In this document: positions 23,608 to 33,151 of the stretch, piece after piece
Numbering within the stretch: position 1 is the first letter of the stretch
How the letters are laid out: every line of letters begins with the position of its first letter
Made by a program: the position numbers and the translations under genes
Notes under the pieces: generated by a model
The model's input: the letters and a program-made list of their open reading frames with translations, nothing else
What the model was told of the DNA's origin: nothing
Database searches by the model: none
From: Clavibacter michiganensis
GTDB taxonomy: Bacteria > Actinomycetota > Actinomycetes > Actinomycetales > Microbacteriaceae
NCBI RefSeq assembly: GCF_016907085.1
Contig: NZ_JAFBBJ010000001.1
Span: forward strand, 2,914,001-2,978,000
Length of the DNA stretch: 64,000 bases
Direction of reading: 5' to 3'

Positions 23608-25500
23608 TCAGCCGCCCGTGGAGCAGGGGACCTGCGTGATCTCGGACTCGAGCGGACGCACGAGCGGCGTGTGCCGCAGCTCGAGCGGCCCCGGGGCGTC
23701 GGACGCCGGCATGGTGAACGTGACGTCGACCGTCTTCGTGTCCTGCGGCGCGAGCTCGGTGCGGATGCGGATCATGCCGCGCCCCATGTCGGTGCCGCGC
23801 GCCTCCTCCGTGGTGAGGTCGGCGTCCGTCTCCCAGCCGGTGACGGTGGATCCGACGGGGCCGTACACGAGCAGGTCGTCGAACTGGCGGCCCTTGGCCT
23901 TGCCGTCGAGGCCCGTGACGTACCGGGGCAGGCTCGTCGCGGCGTCGAGGGGCGCGATGCTCGTCATGTCGACCGACACCGTGTACGTGGTGGTGTCGTC
24001 GCAGGTCTCCGCCTGGATCCTCGACGCGGAGCGCAGGTAGTAGCTCATCTTGGATCCGGAGCCGATGTCGTTGAAGTACAGGCCGATCGCGGTGGCTTCC
24101 GAGTTGTCGTCCGGCAGCGCGCCGCTCAGCGGCCCGCCCTCGATGAGCGCCTGCTCCTCCGGCACCGTGCTCCACAGCAGGAGGCGGCGCTCGTCGATGG
24201 CCCGGTCGATCGCCGTGACCAGCGGCACGACGGGCGGGGTGTCGGTGACGAGCTTCGCGAAGATCGTGCTGGCCGCGCTCGCGAAGTAGCGGTCCTGCGC
24301 CAGGTAGTCGGGGTACTGGCTGTACACGGCGCCGAGGAGCGTGGGCACCGCGTTCTGGGCGTTGAGCTCGTCGCCGGTGGCCAGCGTGATCGGCCCGGTC
24401 GCCTCCAGCAGGTAGCTGAGCGCGATGGGGTCGAACGACAGGACGCCGTCGACCCGGTCGCCGATGTTGGCTTCCCAGTACGACTTGGCGAGGGCGCCCG
24501 AGGTGGGGAAGTCGGGGAACATCGTGATGTTCTGCTCGAACCGGTCCGAGCGCGGCTCGATGAGGCGCACGGTCTCGTCCGGGATGTCGCCCTGGCGCAC
24601 GTTCCGCGGGAAGTCGTTGCTCGACGCCTGCTTCGCGATCCGCACGCTGCCGTCCTCGACGGTCAGCAGCACGAGCGCGGCCGGGTTGCCGCCCGTGGAG
24701 CGCACCTCCGCGTTGTTCTGGAACATCAGCAGGTAGTTGCGCGCGCCGTCGGCGCCGAGGAGGTCGGGCAGGATCCCCGTGACCTCGCGGAAGGTGCTCG
24801 CGGTCGCCTCGGTGCTCGTGAGCGTGTCGTCCATGAGGTCGACGTCGTCGGCCACCTGCGCCCAGAGGCTGTCGCGGTCGATCGTCTCGAGCTCGGCGCG
24901 GGCGCCGGCGAGGCCGTCGCTCGCGGTCTGCACGGTCTGGCCGAGGGAGCGGATCCCGTCGAGGTCGATGCGGCCGAGCACGGGCGTGAACGCCGAGAGC
25001 GAGACCTCCGTGGCGGGCGTGACGACGTCGGTCGCGAGCCGGTCGCTCGTGGCGGCCAGCACGCGCGCGGCGTGGAGGTTCGGGCCGACGAAGGGGATCC
25101 ACTCGTAGGCGCCGAGCACGCCGTCGTCCGCGGCCTGGGCGGCCTTCGCGGTGTGGTCGCGGAGCTCGGCGGCGCCGGCCTTCGCGGTGTCGATGTCGCC
25201 CGCGAGGAGCGCGGTCTGCACCTGGTCGGAGAGCGGGAGCGCGTCGCGCAGCTCGGACTGGACGGTGTCGACGCGGGGGAGGATCAGCGCGGCCGAGACC
25301 GCGGTGCCGATCACGAGGACGCCGACGACGCCGACGGGGATCCAGAGGCGCTTGCGCTTCCACAGCGGGCGGCGGGTGCGGGACGCGTCGCGGTCCGCGT
25401 CGCGGTCCGCGCGGTCGGCGCGTCGGCTGCGGCCGCCCGTCGATCCGTCGGAGCGATCCGCGCCGTCGGCCGGGGGCAGGATGTCGTCGATGCCGCTCAC
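23608..25500 (-). CDS. DUF4012 domain protein of the polysaccharide cluster
   Basis: This 630-residue protein has a charged cytoplasmic N-terminus, one membrane helix (about residues 50-72) and a large outside domain with DUF4012 features: GARNYLLMFQNNAEVRSTGG, SYLLEATGPITLATGDELNA and YYLRSASRIQAETCDDTTTY. DUF4012 proteins occur in actinobacterial polysaccharide loci; their reaction is not established. It starts with GTG overlapping the polymerase stop (GTGA) and is the last gene of the operon. It may help export, attach or modify the polymer. Confidence 0.85.
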   Translation of the reverse strand: MSGIDDILPPADGADRSDGSTGGRSRRADRADRDADRDASRTRRPLWKRKRLWIPVGVVGVLVIGTAVSAALILPRVDTVQSELRDALPLSDQVQTALLAGDIDTAKAGAAELRDHTAKAAQAADDGVLGAYEWIPFVGPNLHAARVLAATSDRLATDVVTPATEVSLSAFTPVLGRIDLDGIRSLGQTVQTASDGLAGARAELETIDRDSLWAQVADDVDLMDDTLTSTEATASTFREVTGILPDLLGADGARNYLLMFQNNAEVRSTGGNPAALVLLTVEDGSVRIAKQASSNDFPRNVRQGDIPDETVRLIEPRSDRFEQNITMFPDFPTSGALAKSYWEANIGDRVDGVLSFDPIALSYLLEATGPITLATGDELNAQNAVPTLLGAVYSQYPDYLAQDRYFASAASTIFAKLVTDTPPVVPLVTAIDRAIDERRLLLWSTVPEEQALIEGGPLSGALPDDNSEATAIGLYFNDIGSGSKMSYYLRSASRIQAETCDDTTTYTVSVDMTSIAPLDAATSLPRYVTGLDGKAKGRQFDDLLVYGPVGSTVTGWETDADLTTEEARGTDMGRGMIRIRTELAPQDTKTVDVTFTMPASDAPGPLELRHTPLVRPLESEITQVPCSTGG

Positions 25501-27203
25501 CGGTCGGGCGTCCCGGTCACGGCCGGCCGTCCGGCCGGGAAGGCGCGGCCGTTGCCGATCGCGGGGCGGTCGCCCGCGGAAGCGGGACCGCCGACGGCAC
25601 CGAGGCCGGCGGCACCGGCCCCGATGAGCGCCTGCTCGCGCACGGCCGCGGGCGCGGTCTCGTCGGGCAGCGGCACGGGCGCGCTGACCGGGCCGGTGAC
25701 CTGCTTGCGCGTGGACGAGATCCAGAAGAACAGCAGGAGGATCACGAGCGACGCGATGCTCGTCGACATGCCCTGGTACGCGTCGCCGCGGATGAGGGAG
25801 AAGAGGTACGGCGTGACGACGACCGCGATGGCCGCGCCGAGGAGCCCGCGGCGGCGCATGCGTGCGCGGATGAAGAGGCCGGCCACGAGCCCGAGGAGCG
25901 CGCCGACGGCGACGACCCCGGGGATGCCGAAGTTCGAGAACGCCTCGCCGATGGCCGAGAGGCTCGTCTCGACGCGGTTGACGCCGTAGAACCGGGGCAC
26001 GTACGTGGACGTGAACCACGTGTTGCCGCCGCCGAACGGCTTGTCCTCCCAGAGCCCGCGCGGGACGAACCAGGCCGGCACCGCGGCGTAGGTGGCGCCC
26101 CACTGGTAGACGAAGTCGGGCAGCGACGCGACCTCGTTGAGGCGGATGAGCACGTCGAACGGCCGGGTCTCGATGCCGCTGGTGAGGCGGTCGAGGAGGA
26201 CGCCGAGCGGGTCCTGCGTGAGGCGGTCGAGCGAGCGGCCGTTGTCGAACGTGGACTCGCGGATGACGATCGAGTAGACCATCGCGACCACGGCCGTGAC
26301 GCCGCCGATGAGGGCGATGGTGCGGAACCGGAACGGCTTCGGGCCGATCTGCTTGAGGATCAGGAACGGCAGGAACACGCCGATGATGAGCGGGCCACGG
26401 CCGCCGGCGGAACCGGCGCAGACCACGAGCACGAGGACGGCGACCAGGTTGACCCAGTTCCAGCCCTCGAGGCCCTTCTGCCGGCGCGCGAGCACGTTGT
26501 AGACGATCGCGATCTGCACGGGGATGTAGGAGAGGCCGATGAACGACTTGCCGGAGAGGAAGTCGCTCCGGTTGGCGAGGCCCGTCGTGTACGCCTGGAT
26601 GCCGCCGGAGGAGAGCACCAGGTACACGAGGAGGCCGAGGGCCACGACCGAGGAGATGACCACGATCGCCTGCGACACCGACGTGTTGAACACGCGCTGC
26701 CAGCGCACCTGCGTGTCGGGGTCGACGAAGGCGGGACCGCCCGCGAGGGCGCTCTCCTCGAGGGCCTTCGCGTCCTCGCCGCCGCGGGAGACGCGGCGGG
26801 CCTCGCGGGCCACCGAGTAGTAGTAGATGACGAAGAACGCCGAGAAGAAGATCAGCGCCTCGATGAGCGCCGAGCTCGCCGCGAGCTGCAGCGTGGGGGA
26901 GAAGAAGCGCGTGTCGGCGATGGCGCCGGGGCTCGTCTCCATGCTGTTGGCGACCGTGAGCGGGCGGAGCACGAACAGCAGCAGGCCAGTGAAGGCCACG
27001 ATGCCGCCCGGGGTGATCGGATCCCCGTTGGAGACCGTCTCCTTCACGAGCACGCCGACGAGCAGGATCGCGAGCACCGCGATCATGAACGGGTAGGAGA
27101 GCTCGTTGCCGAGCAGGGCCACGCCGCCGAGCGCGGCGAGGATGGTGAGCACCACGGCGGCCGCGAAGACCGCCGGGGTGGCTAGGCGGTACGTCGGACC
27201 CAT
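25497..27203 (-). CDS. Polysaccharide polymerase (Wzy/O-antigen polymerase-like)
   Basis: This 568-residue membrane protein has about twelve hydrophobic segments and a large central outside loop (IETRPFDVLIRLNEVASLPD to NTWFTSTYVPRFYGVNRVET), the topology of oligosaccharide repeat-unit polymerases. SAGGRGPLIIGVFLPFLIL is a Wzy-like loop. It would join lipid-linked repeat units outside the membrane. It overlaps the pyruvyl transferase gene by 22 bases in another frame and the DUF4012 gene by four bases, within a single tight operon. Confidence 0.85.
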   Translation of the reverse strand: MGPTYRLATPAVFAAAVVLTILAALGGVALLGNELSYPFMIAVLAILLVGVLVKETVSNGDPITPGGIVAFTGLLLFVLRPLTVANSMETSPGAIADTRFFSPTLQLAASSALIEALIFFSAFFVIYYYSVAREARRVSRGGEDAKALEESALAGGPAFVDPDTQVRWQRVFNTSVSQAIVVISSVVALGLLVYLVLSSGGIQAYTTGLANRSDFLSGKSFIGLSYIPVQIAIVYNVLARRQKGLEGWNWVNLVAVLVLVVCAGSAGGRGPLIIGVFLPFLILKQIGPKPFRFRTIALIGGVTAVVAMVYSIVIRESTFDNGRSLDRLTQDPLGVLLDRLTSGIETRPFDVLIRLNEVASLPDFVYQWGATYAAVPAWFVPRGLWEDKPFGGGNTWFTSTYVPRFYGVNRVETSLSAIGEAFSNFGIPGVVAVGALLGLVAGLFIRARMRRRGLLGAAIAVVVTPYLFSLIRGDAYQGMSTSIASLVILLLFFWISSTRKQVTGPVSAPVPLPDETAPAAVREQALIGAGAAGLGAVGGPASAGDRPAIGNGRAFPAGRPAVTGTPDR

Positions 27204-28231
27204 GAAGTCATCTCCTCGAAAGCCGCGTCCAGGCGGGCGGTGGCGGCGACGAGCGCCGCCGCGGTGGTGGATGGGGCACCGGCGTCGGCCGGTGCGGCGA
27301 TGGCGGTGCGGACCGCCCGGTCGAACGCGGGCTCCGTGCGCGTGCCGAACTCGGTCGTGAACGCCCCGACCTTGGTGGCGCCTCCGACGGCGACCACGGG
27401 CGTCTCGAGCATCGTACCGAGGTACATGGCGTGCATGCGAGAGGCGATGACGACCTCGCGGTCGGCCATGAGCTCGGCCGCGCGGCGCCAGCCGTGGTCG
27501 CCGGGCTCGGTCGTGAGCCGGGCGCGCACCTCGGGCTGCAGGGCGCCGGCGTCGGAGTCGTCGCCCTGGTCCATCGAGACGAAGACGACCTCGCCGAAGC
27601 GCTCCTCGAGGGCCTGCACGTCCGCGAGGGTGACCTGCGGGGAGTGCTTCGCGTTGAGGGCGACGACGGCGCCGCGGCGATGCGCGGCCGGCGCGGCCAT
27701 GGCGGCGAGCTCGGGGGCGGCGAAGAGGCTGACGTCGGCGGCGACCTCGACGGGGAGCTTCGCGTACCCGGCGGCGCGGCCGGCGGAGTCGGGGTCGCGG
27801 GTCCAGACGCGGGCGCCGTCGAGCCCGGCGCGGAGGGCGAGGCGCGCGCGGCGGCGGGTGACGGGATCCGCGCCCACGCCGAACACGGCGAGCGGCGTGC
27901 GGCTGGTGCGCGCGATGAGCCCCGTGACGGCCATGAGGCGGGGGAGGCCCGCGAAGGGCCGGCCCGGCTGGTCGTCGGCGAGGAGCGTGCCTCCGCCGAC
28001 GACGACGGCGTCGACCTGGCGCACGACGTCGGCGAGCGCGCGGACGCCGGAGACGCGGACGCGCTCCTCGGTGGAGTCGAGGCGCGCGGTCTGCCCGAAG
28101 TCGGCGATCACGGTCTCGTGGCCGGCCCGGCGGAGCCGCTCGGACAGCGCGTCGGTGAGGAAGGCGTCCCCGAGGTTCTGCGGGTGGCCGGACGCGAGGG
28201 TGCGGTCGGCGGAGACGATGAGGGTCCTCAT
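27182..28231 (-). CDS. Polysaccharide pyruvyl transferase
   Basis: This 349-residue protein shows the pyruvyl transferase (CsaB/WcaK-type) pattern: HPQNLGDAFLTDALSERLRR at the N-terminus, VDAVVVGGGTLLADDQPGRP, and the late motif VIASRMHAMYLGTMLETPVV with the conserved Arg-x-His. It transfers pyruvate from phosphoenolpyruvate to sugars as ketals. GGAGGACGC precedes the ATG. It overlaps the flippase by four bases. It predicts an acidic, pyruvylated polymer, which fits published descriptions of Clavibacter exopolysaccharide. Confidence 0.92.
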   Translation of the reverse strand: MRTLIVSADRTLASGHPQNLGDAFLTDALSERLRRAGHETVIADFGQTARLDSTEERVRVSGVRALADVVRQVDAVVVGGGTLLADDQPGRPFAGLPRLMAVTGLIARTSRTPLAVFGVGADPVTRRRARLALRAGLDGARVWTRDPDSAGRAAGYAKLPVEVAADVSLFAAPELAAMAAPAAHRRGAVVALNAKHSPQVTLADVQALEERFGEVVFVSMDQGDDSDAGALQPEVRARLTTEPGDHGWRRAAELMADREVVIASRMHAMYLGTMLETPVVAVGGATKVGAFTTEFGTRTEPAFDRAVRTAIAAPADAGAPSTTAAALVAATARLDAAFEEMTSWVRRTA

Positions 28232-29418
28232 GCGTCCTCCTTCCTGACGGTGCGGTGGCGGTGGCGGATGAGGAGCGCGGCGATGGCGGCGCTCAGGACG
28301 AGCTCGGCGGCGAGCGTGACGCCGGCGAGGAGGGCGGGGCCGGCCGTGAGGGCGGCGACGAGCGTGAGGGCCACGGCGACGACGCCCGTGACGATGGTCG
28401 CGGTGAGCCGCACGCGCACGAGGCCGGAGCCCATCGCGTAGGCCATGAGCGCGTAGTTGCCGAACTTCGGGGCGACCGAGAGGAGGACCACGAGGAAGAT
28501 CGCCTGGTCGAACGCGTCGCCGCCGAAGACCTGCTCGACCGGTCCGCGGAGGAGCGCGAGGATCCCGGCGAGCACGAGGCCGCCGAGCGCGAACCGCCAC
28601 CAGTAGGCGCGCGCGGGGCGGACGGCGGCGCGGATCCGCGGGATCAGCTGCTGCGAGAGCGTGGCCGGCAGGACCTCGAGCGGCTGCACGACGCGGTAGG
28701 CGAGCGCGAGAGGCGTGACGGCGTCGACCCCGAGGATCGCGGTGCCGAGCACGAGCGGCGCCTGCGAGTAGAGGGCGCTGAGGGATCCGGAGAGGCCGAA
28801 CTCGAGGATCTGCGGGAACACGCGCACGGGCTCGTCGCTCGTGGTGGCGAGGTCGCGGCGGACGGCGATCCAGGTGCCCGCGGTGACGACGAGCGACACG
28901 ATCGGGAAGGCCAGCAGCACGAGGATCTCGGGCACGAGCACGGCGATCGCGAGCGGCACGGCCTTCAGCACCACGAGCGCGAGGTCGGGGAAGGCGTAGG
29001 AGGCGTCGCGGCGGCCGACGAGCAGGGGCGCGCGGATCGTGCGGGTGAGCGAGTCGAGCACCTGGCTGACGCCGAGCGCGACGAGCAGCAGCACGGCCTC
29101 GCCCGGGATCGAGGACGCGGCCGCGACCGTGATCAGCACCGCGACGGCGGCGCCCAGCGAACCGAGCCCGGCGTGGAAGCCGACCGCGCGCGTGTGCACG
29201 CTCCGGGTGAGGCGCGTGCGCGGCAGCGACAGCAGGAAGTTCGCGGCGCCCGAGTCGGTGATGATCGCGAACGAGCTGAGCAGCGCGAAGCCGGTCACGA
29301 GCGCGCCCTGGGCCGACCCCTCCGCCAGGCGCGTCAGGACCACGAGCAGCACCAGCTGGAGCACGCGCGTGAGCCCTGCGGCTCCCGTGGGGAGCAGCAG
29401 CCCGATCCGCCGGATCAT
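28228..29418 (-). CDS. Polysaccharide flippase (Wzx-like, MATE/MOP superfamily)
   Basis: This 396-residue protein has about eleven or twelve hydrophobic segments with the Wzx/PST layout, opening MIRRIGLLLPTGAAGLTRVL and containing FPQILEFGLSGSLSALYSQA and ALAYRVVQPLEVLPATLSQQ. It should flip the lipid-linked repeat unit across the membrane before polymerisation. It overlaps the glycosyltransferase upstream and the pyruvyl transferase downstream by four bases each. Confidence 0.88.
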   Translation of the reverse strand: MIRRIGLLLPTGAAGLTRVLQLVLLVVLTRLAEGSAQGALVTGFALLSSFAIITDSGAANFLLSLPRTRLTRSVHTRAVGFHAGLGSLGAAVAVLITVAAASSIPGEAVLLLVALGVSQVLDSLTRTIRAPLLVGRRDASYAFPDLALVVLKAVPLAIAVLVPEILVLLAFPIVSLVVTAGTWIAVRRDLATTSDEPVRVFPQILEFGLSGSLSALYSQAPLVLGTAILGVDAVTPLALAYRVVQPLEVLPATLSQQLIPRIRAAVRPARAYWWRFALGGLVLAGILALLRGPVEQVFGGDAFDQAIFLVVLLSVAPKFGNYALMAYAMGSGLVRVRLTATIVTGVVAVALTLVAALTAGPALLAGVTLAAELVLSAAIAALLIRHRHRTVRKEDA

Positions 29419-30461
29419 CGCGTGCCGATGCTCTGGTAGGCGTCGTGGACGGTCTGCGCGGAGGTGCGCCAGTCGAAGCGACAGGTGACGGCGCGGCGGA
29501 TGCGGGCGGCCTCCTCCTCCTCGAGCGGCGCGGCGGCCGCGAGCCGGGCGAGCGCCGCGGTGATGGCGGACGTGTCGGCGGGGGAGAAGTAGTCGGCGTC
29601 GCCCTCGCAGATCCAGTGGAAGACGGGGATGTCGGACACGGCGAGGCGCGCGCCCGCGACCATCGCCTCGACGAGCGGCAGGCCGAAGCCCTCCGCGAGG
29701 CTCGGGAAGACCACGCCGCGCGACGCCGCGTAGAGCACGGCGAGCTCGTCGTCGGTCACGTAGCCGGCCAGCTTGATGTCGTCCGACTCGGCCATGTCGA
29801 CGTCGCCGAAGACGGCGCTCTTCGCGCCCACGAGCACGAGGGGGGCCGCCGCGCGGGTCTCCGCCGGCAGCTCGAGGTACGCCTCGGTGAGGCGCTTCAG
29901 GTTCTTGCGCGGATCCATGCTGCCGACCGCCAGCAGGTACCCGCCGTCGGTCACGCCGAACCGCTCGAGCACGCGGGCGCGCTCCTCGGCCCCGCGCGGC
30001 TCGCCGAACACGGGGCTCGGCGCGTTGGGCGCGACCACGACGGGCGCGCTGGAGAGGCCGAGCTCGCGCACCTGCTCGGCGACGGGCTCGCTCACGGTGA
30101 CGATGACGCGCGCGTCGCGCAGGTTGGCGCGCAGCAGCGGGACGTGGGTCACGACGTACTCGCGGCTGTACCATTCGGGGTTCGTCAGCACGAAGAGGTC
30201 GTGCACGACCACGATGTGGCGGCGGTGGACGAGCGGCGCCCGGCTCGTGAGCGAGAGCAGCACGTCCTGGCGCGTGATCCACGGCAGGGTCGTCTGCACC
30301 CAGAGCCAGCTGCGCGCGCCGGACGACGCGACCCCGTCGGACGGCGTGGCGCGCGTGACGCCCTGCTTGCCCTCGAGGGCGCGGGCGATCTCGGTCGCGT
30401 AGCGCTGCTGGCCGGTGACCCGCTGCCCCGCGTAGGCCTCGTTGACGACGAGCCGGCGCAT
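29415..30461 (-). CDS. Glycosyltransferase family 4 (GT-B)
   Basis: This 348-residue protein has GT-B features: VSEPVAEQVRELGLSSAPVV and VVAPNAPSPVF, then the nucleotide-sugar site YLLAVGSMDPRKNLKRLTEA, AAPLVLVGAKSAVFGD and the acidic motif SRGVVFPSLAEGFGLPLVEA. It would add one sugar to the growing lipid-linked repeat unit on the cytoplasmic face. The donor cannot be read from sequence. The stop of the upstream glycosyltransferase overlaps this start (TGATG). Confidence 0.92.
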   Translation of the reverse strand: MRRLVVNEAYAGQRVTGQQRYATEIARALEGKQGVTRATPSDGVASSGARSWLWVQTTLPWITRQDVLLSLTSRAPLVHRRHIVVVHDLFVLTNPEWYSREYVVTHVPLLRANLRDARVIVTVSEPVAEQVRELGLSSAPVVVAPNAPSPVFGEPRGAEERARVLERFGVTDGGYLLAVGSMDPRKNLKRLTEAYLELPAETRAAAPLVLVGAKSAVFGDVDMAESDDIKLAGYVTDDELAVLYAASRGVVFPSLAEGFGLPLVEAMVAGARLAVSDIPVFHWICEGDADYFSPADTSAITAALARLAAAAPLEEEEAARIRRAVTCRFDWRTSAQTVHDAYQSIGTR

Positions 30462-31591
30462 CACGCGGCCGCCCCGTCGAGCCGGGCGCCGTCGTGGCGG
30501 ACCCAGGAGGCGATGCGGCGCTCGAACACGGCCGCGTCGAAGTCGGCGGAGCGGCGGACGCTGTCGGCGGGATCCAGCGCGGCGGCGCGCGCCACGGCGT
30601 CGGCGAGGCCGGCGCCCTCCCAGTCGTGCACGTGCACGCCGGTGACGCCGTCGACGACGCTCTCGGTCGCGCCGCCCACGTCGGTGACGAGCACGCGGGC
30701 GCCCGCGGCCATCGCCTCGACGGGCATGATCCCGAAGTCCTCGACCGCGGGGAAGACGTACGCGAGCGCGCGCTGGTACAGCGTGTAGAGCAGGGCGTCG
30801 CTCGGCCGCGGGACGATCGTGACGGGCACGCGCGCGGCGTCGGCCTGCGCCCGCAGCTCGTCGGCGAGCGGGCCGGATCCGGCGAGCACGACGGGCACGC
30901 CGGCCGCCTCGCCCGCGCGGATCACCAGGTCGAGCCGCTTGTACGGCACGAAGCGGCTGGCGCCGAGGAGGAACGACTCCGGCAGCGCGGCGGCGAGCGC
31001 GGCGTCGGATCCGGTGAGCTCGCCCTCCCAGGACGCGGTGTCGCGGATCGCGGTCGCGTCGACGGGCGGGTGGATGACCTGCGCGTCCACGTCCCACGCG
31101 GCGCGGATGCGGTCGCGCACGAACGCGCTGTTCGCGGCGACCTCGGCGCGGGACGCCTGCGCGCGCCGACGGTCGAGCGCGCGGAGCGGGGGAGCGGCGG
31201 CCTTGACGAGCGGGTTCGCGCCGCGCTGGTCGAGGTCGGGGGTCCAGAGGTAGCGGGCGGGGCTGTGCACGTACACGTGGCGCCGGGTGCCCTGGCCGCC
31301 GTGCCCGAGGTGGTGCGCGAACAGGTGCGAGCTGGCGAGGGTCCACTCGTAGGCGGACAGGTCGACCGAGCTCCACGTGAGCGGCATGAACGGCAGCGCC
31401 AGCGGCTTGCGCTTGCGCAGCGGCGTGCGGGCGATCCAGCTCTCCCGCACCGGCCGGTCGCCGAAGCGGCCCGGGTCGTCGTTCCAGAGCGTGAAGAGGT
31501 CGGCGTCGGGGAAGGCGTGCGCGAACGCGTCGAACACCTTCTCGGATCCGCCGGACCTCTCGATCCACTCCTGGACCAGCAGCCCGCCCAT
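30461..31591 (-). CDS. Glycosyltransferase family 4 (GT-B)
   Basis: This 376-residue GT-B enzyme starts MGGLLVQEWIERSGGSEKVF and has VYVHSPARYLWTPDLDQRG, then FLLGASRFVPYKRLDLVIRA for nucleotide-sugar binding and ALAYVFPAVEDFGIMPVEAM as the E-x7-E-type acidic loop. This resembles mannosyl or rhamnosyl transferases of the GT4 group. ATG 31591 is chosen because family similarity starts there. It overlaps the priming transferase stop by one base. Confidence 0.92.
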   Translation of the reverse strand: MGGLLVQEWIERSGGSEKVFDAFAHAFPDADLFTLWNDDPGRFGDRPVRESWIARTPLRKRKPLALPFMPLTWSSVDLSAYEWTLASSHLFAHHLGHGGQGTRRHVYVHSPARYLWTPDLDQRGANPLVKAAAPPLRALDRRRAQASRAEVAANSAFVRDRIRAAWDVDAQVIHPPVDATAIRDTASWEGELTGSDAALAAALPESFLLGASRFVPYKRLDLVIRAGEAAGVPVVLAGSGPLADELRAQADAARVPVTIVPRPSDALLYTLYQRALAYVFPAVEDFGIMPVEAMAAGARVLVTDVGGATESVVDGVTGVHVHDWEGAGLADAVARAAALDPADSVRRSADFDAAVFERRIASWVRHDGARLDGAAA

Positions 31592-33066
31592 CAGACGGCC
31601 CCGTCCGCGCCGAAGACGGCCTTGAACGTGCGGGCGAGGATGATGATGTCGCCCGTGAGCGACCAGTTCTCCACGTAGTAGAGGTCGAGGCGGATGGCGT
31701 CCTCCCACGAGAGCGAGGAGCGGCCGGAGACCTGCCAGAGGCCGGACATGCCGGGCTTGATGAGGAGGCGTCGGCGGGCGGCGCTGTCGTAGAGCGCGAC
31801 CTCGCCCTCGCGCTGCGGGCGCGGGCCGATGAGGCTCATGGATCCGAGGAGCACGTTGAGGAACTGCGGCAGCTCGTCGAGCGAGTAGCGGCGGAGGACG
31901 CCGCCGACCTTCGTGATGCGCGGGTCGTCGGTGACCTTGAACAGCGGGGTGTCTGCCGTGCCCTGCTGCTCGAGCAGCGCGAACAGCTCGGCGTCGGCGT
32001 TCATGCGCATCGAGCGGAACTTGAGCATGTGGAACGGCTCGCCGTTGAGGCCGATGCGCTCCTGCTTGTAGAAGACGTCGCCCTTGCTCGTGGCCTTGAT
32101 GAGGATCGCGAGGATCAGGAACACGGGGCTCAGCACGATGAGCGTGATGCCGGAGACGACGATGTCGAACAGGCGCTTGGAGAGGAGCTTGCGCCCCTCG
32201 AAGCGCGGCGTCTCCACGTGGATGAGCGGGAGGCCGGCGACCGGGCGGGTGTGGATGCGCGGGCCGCCGATGTCGGTGAGCCCCGGAGCCATGACGAGGT
32301 GGTGGCGGCCGGGCTCGAGCGACCAGCTGAGCTCGCGGATCCGCTCGGGCGGCAGCTCGTCGCTCGACGTGAGCACGAGGGTGTCGGCGCCCAGGCGCTC
32401 CAGCTCCACGAGCGCGTCGTCCGCGTTGCCGACCACGGGCACGTCGAGGCCGGGCAGACGCGAGGGCCGGGCGTCACCGGTGAGGCACGCGCCCACCACG
32501 CGGTAGCCGGCCTTCGGGGCGCGGGCGAGGGTCGTGGCGGTGTGGGTCGTGCTCTCGAGGGACCCGACCAGCAGGATCAGCGAGGAGAACTCGCCGCGGC
32601 GACGCTGGGCCGAGAGCCACACGCGCCAGAGCGTGCGCGAGAGCAGCAGGAGGACGAGGCCGAGAGGCAGGCCCGTGACGATGTAGCCGCGCGCCAGGTC
32701 GATCTTCACGAGGAAGGCGACGATGGCGATGATCCCGAAGAGCCGCAGCGTCGCGTCCGCGACCTGCTTGTACTCCTGCGTGCCCGTGCCGACGATGCGG
32801 TAGTCGCGCGTGCTGTAGACCGTGAGGACGAACAGCCACGCGAGGATCAGCACGACCGAGACCATCGTGTAGGTCACGGCCACGCCCTGGGCGTTGCCGC
32901 CGAGGTCGACCGTGCCCGCCGTGGTGCCGAACCACAGGAACTGCACGCCGAAGGTCGTGAGGATGATGACGATCGCGTCGCTCAGCGCCAGGCGCCGGGC
33001 GTAGACGACCCGCCAGCGTGACCCCTCCTGGGCCTCGTCCGTGCGTCGTGTCTGTTGCGTGTCCAC
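31591..33066 (-). CDS. Priming sugar transferase (polyprenyl-phosphate glycosylphosphotransferase, WbaP-like)
   Basis: This 491-residue protein has four N-terminal membrane helices, a CoA-binding-like middle domain (SSLILLVGSLESTTHTATTL), one more helix (ISGITLIVLSPVFLILAILI region) and a C-terminal bacterial sugar transferase domain with KRLFDIVVSG, VFYKQERIGLNGEPFHMLKF, RRYSLDELPQFLNVLLGSMS and LIGPRPQREGEV. It moves a sugar-1-phosphate to undecaprenyl phosphate, the first step of the repeat unit. Start GTG 33066 follows GGGGGA. Confidence 0.94.
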   Translation of the reverse strand: MDTQQTRRTDEAQEGSRWRVVYARRLALSDAIVIILTTFGVQFLWFGTTAGTVDLGGNAQGVAVTYTMVSVVLILAWLFVLTVYSTRDYRIVGTGTQEYKQVADATLRLFGIIAIVAFLVKIDLARGYIVTGLPLGLVLLLLSRTLWRVWLSAQRRRGEFSSLILLVGSLESTTHTATTLARAPKAGYRVVGACLTGDARPSRLPGLDVPVVGNADDALVELERLGADTLVLTSSDELPPERIRELSWSLEPGRHHLVMAPGLTDIGGPRIHTRPVAGLPLIHVETPRFEGRKLLSKRLFDIVVSGITLIVLSPVFLILAILIKATSKGDVFYKQERIGLNGEPFHMLKFRSMRMNADAELFALLEQQGTADTPLFKVTDDPRITKVGGVLRRYSLDELPQFLNVLLGSMSLIGPRPQREGEVALYDSAARRRLLIKPGMSGLWQVSGRSSLSWEDAIRLDLYYVENWSLTGDIIILARTFKAVFGADGAV

Positions 33067-33151
33067 TGGTCCCCCGGGGCAGGCGGCTCCGATCGGGAGC
33101 CGGTGGTGTCTGATGGAGCGGCGTGCGCTCGCGTGTGCGGTGGCGGGCTGT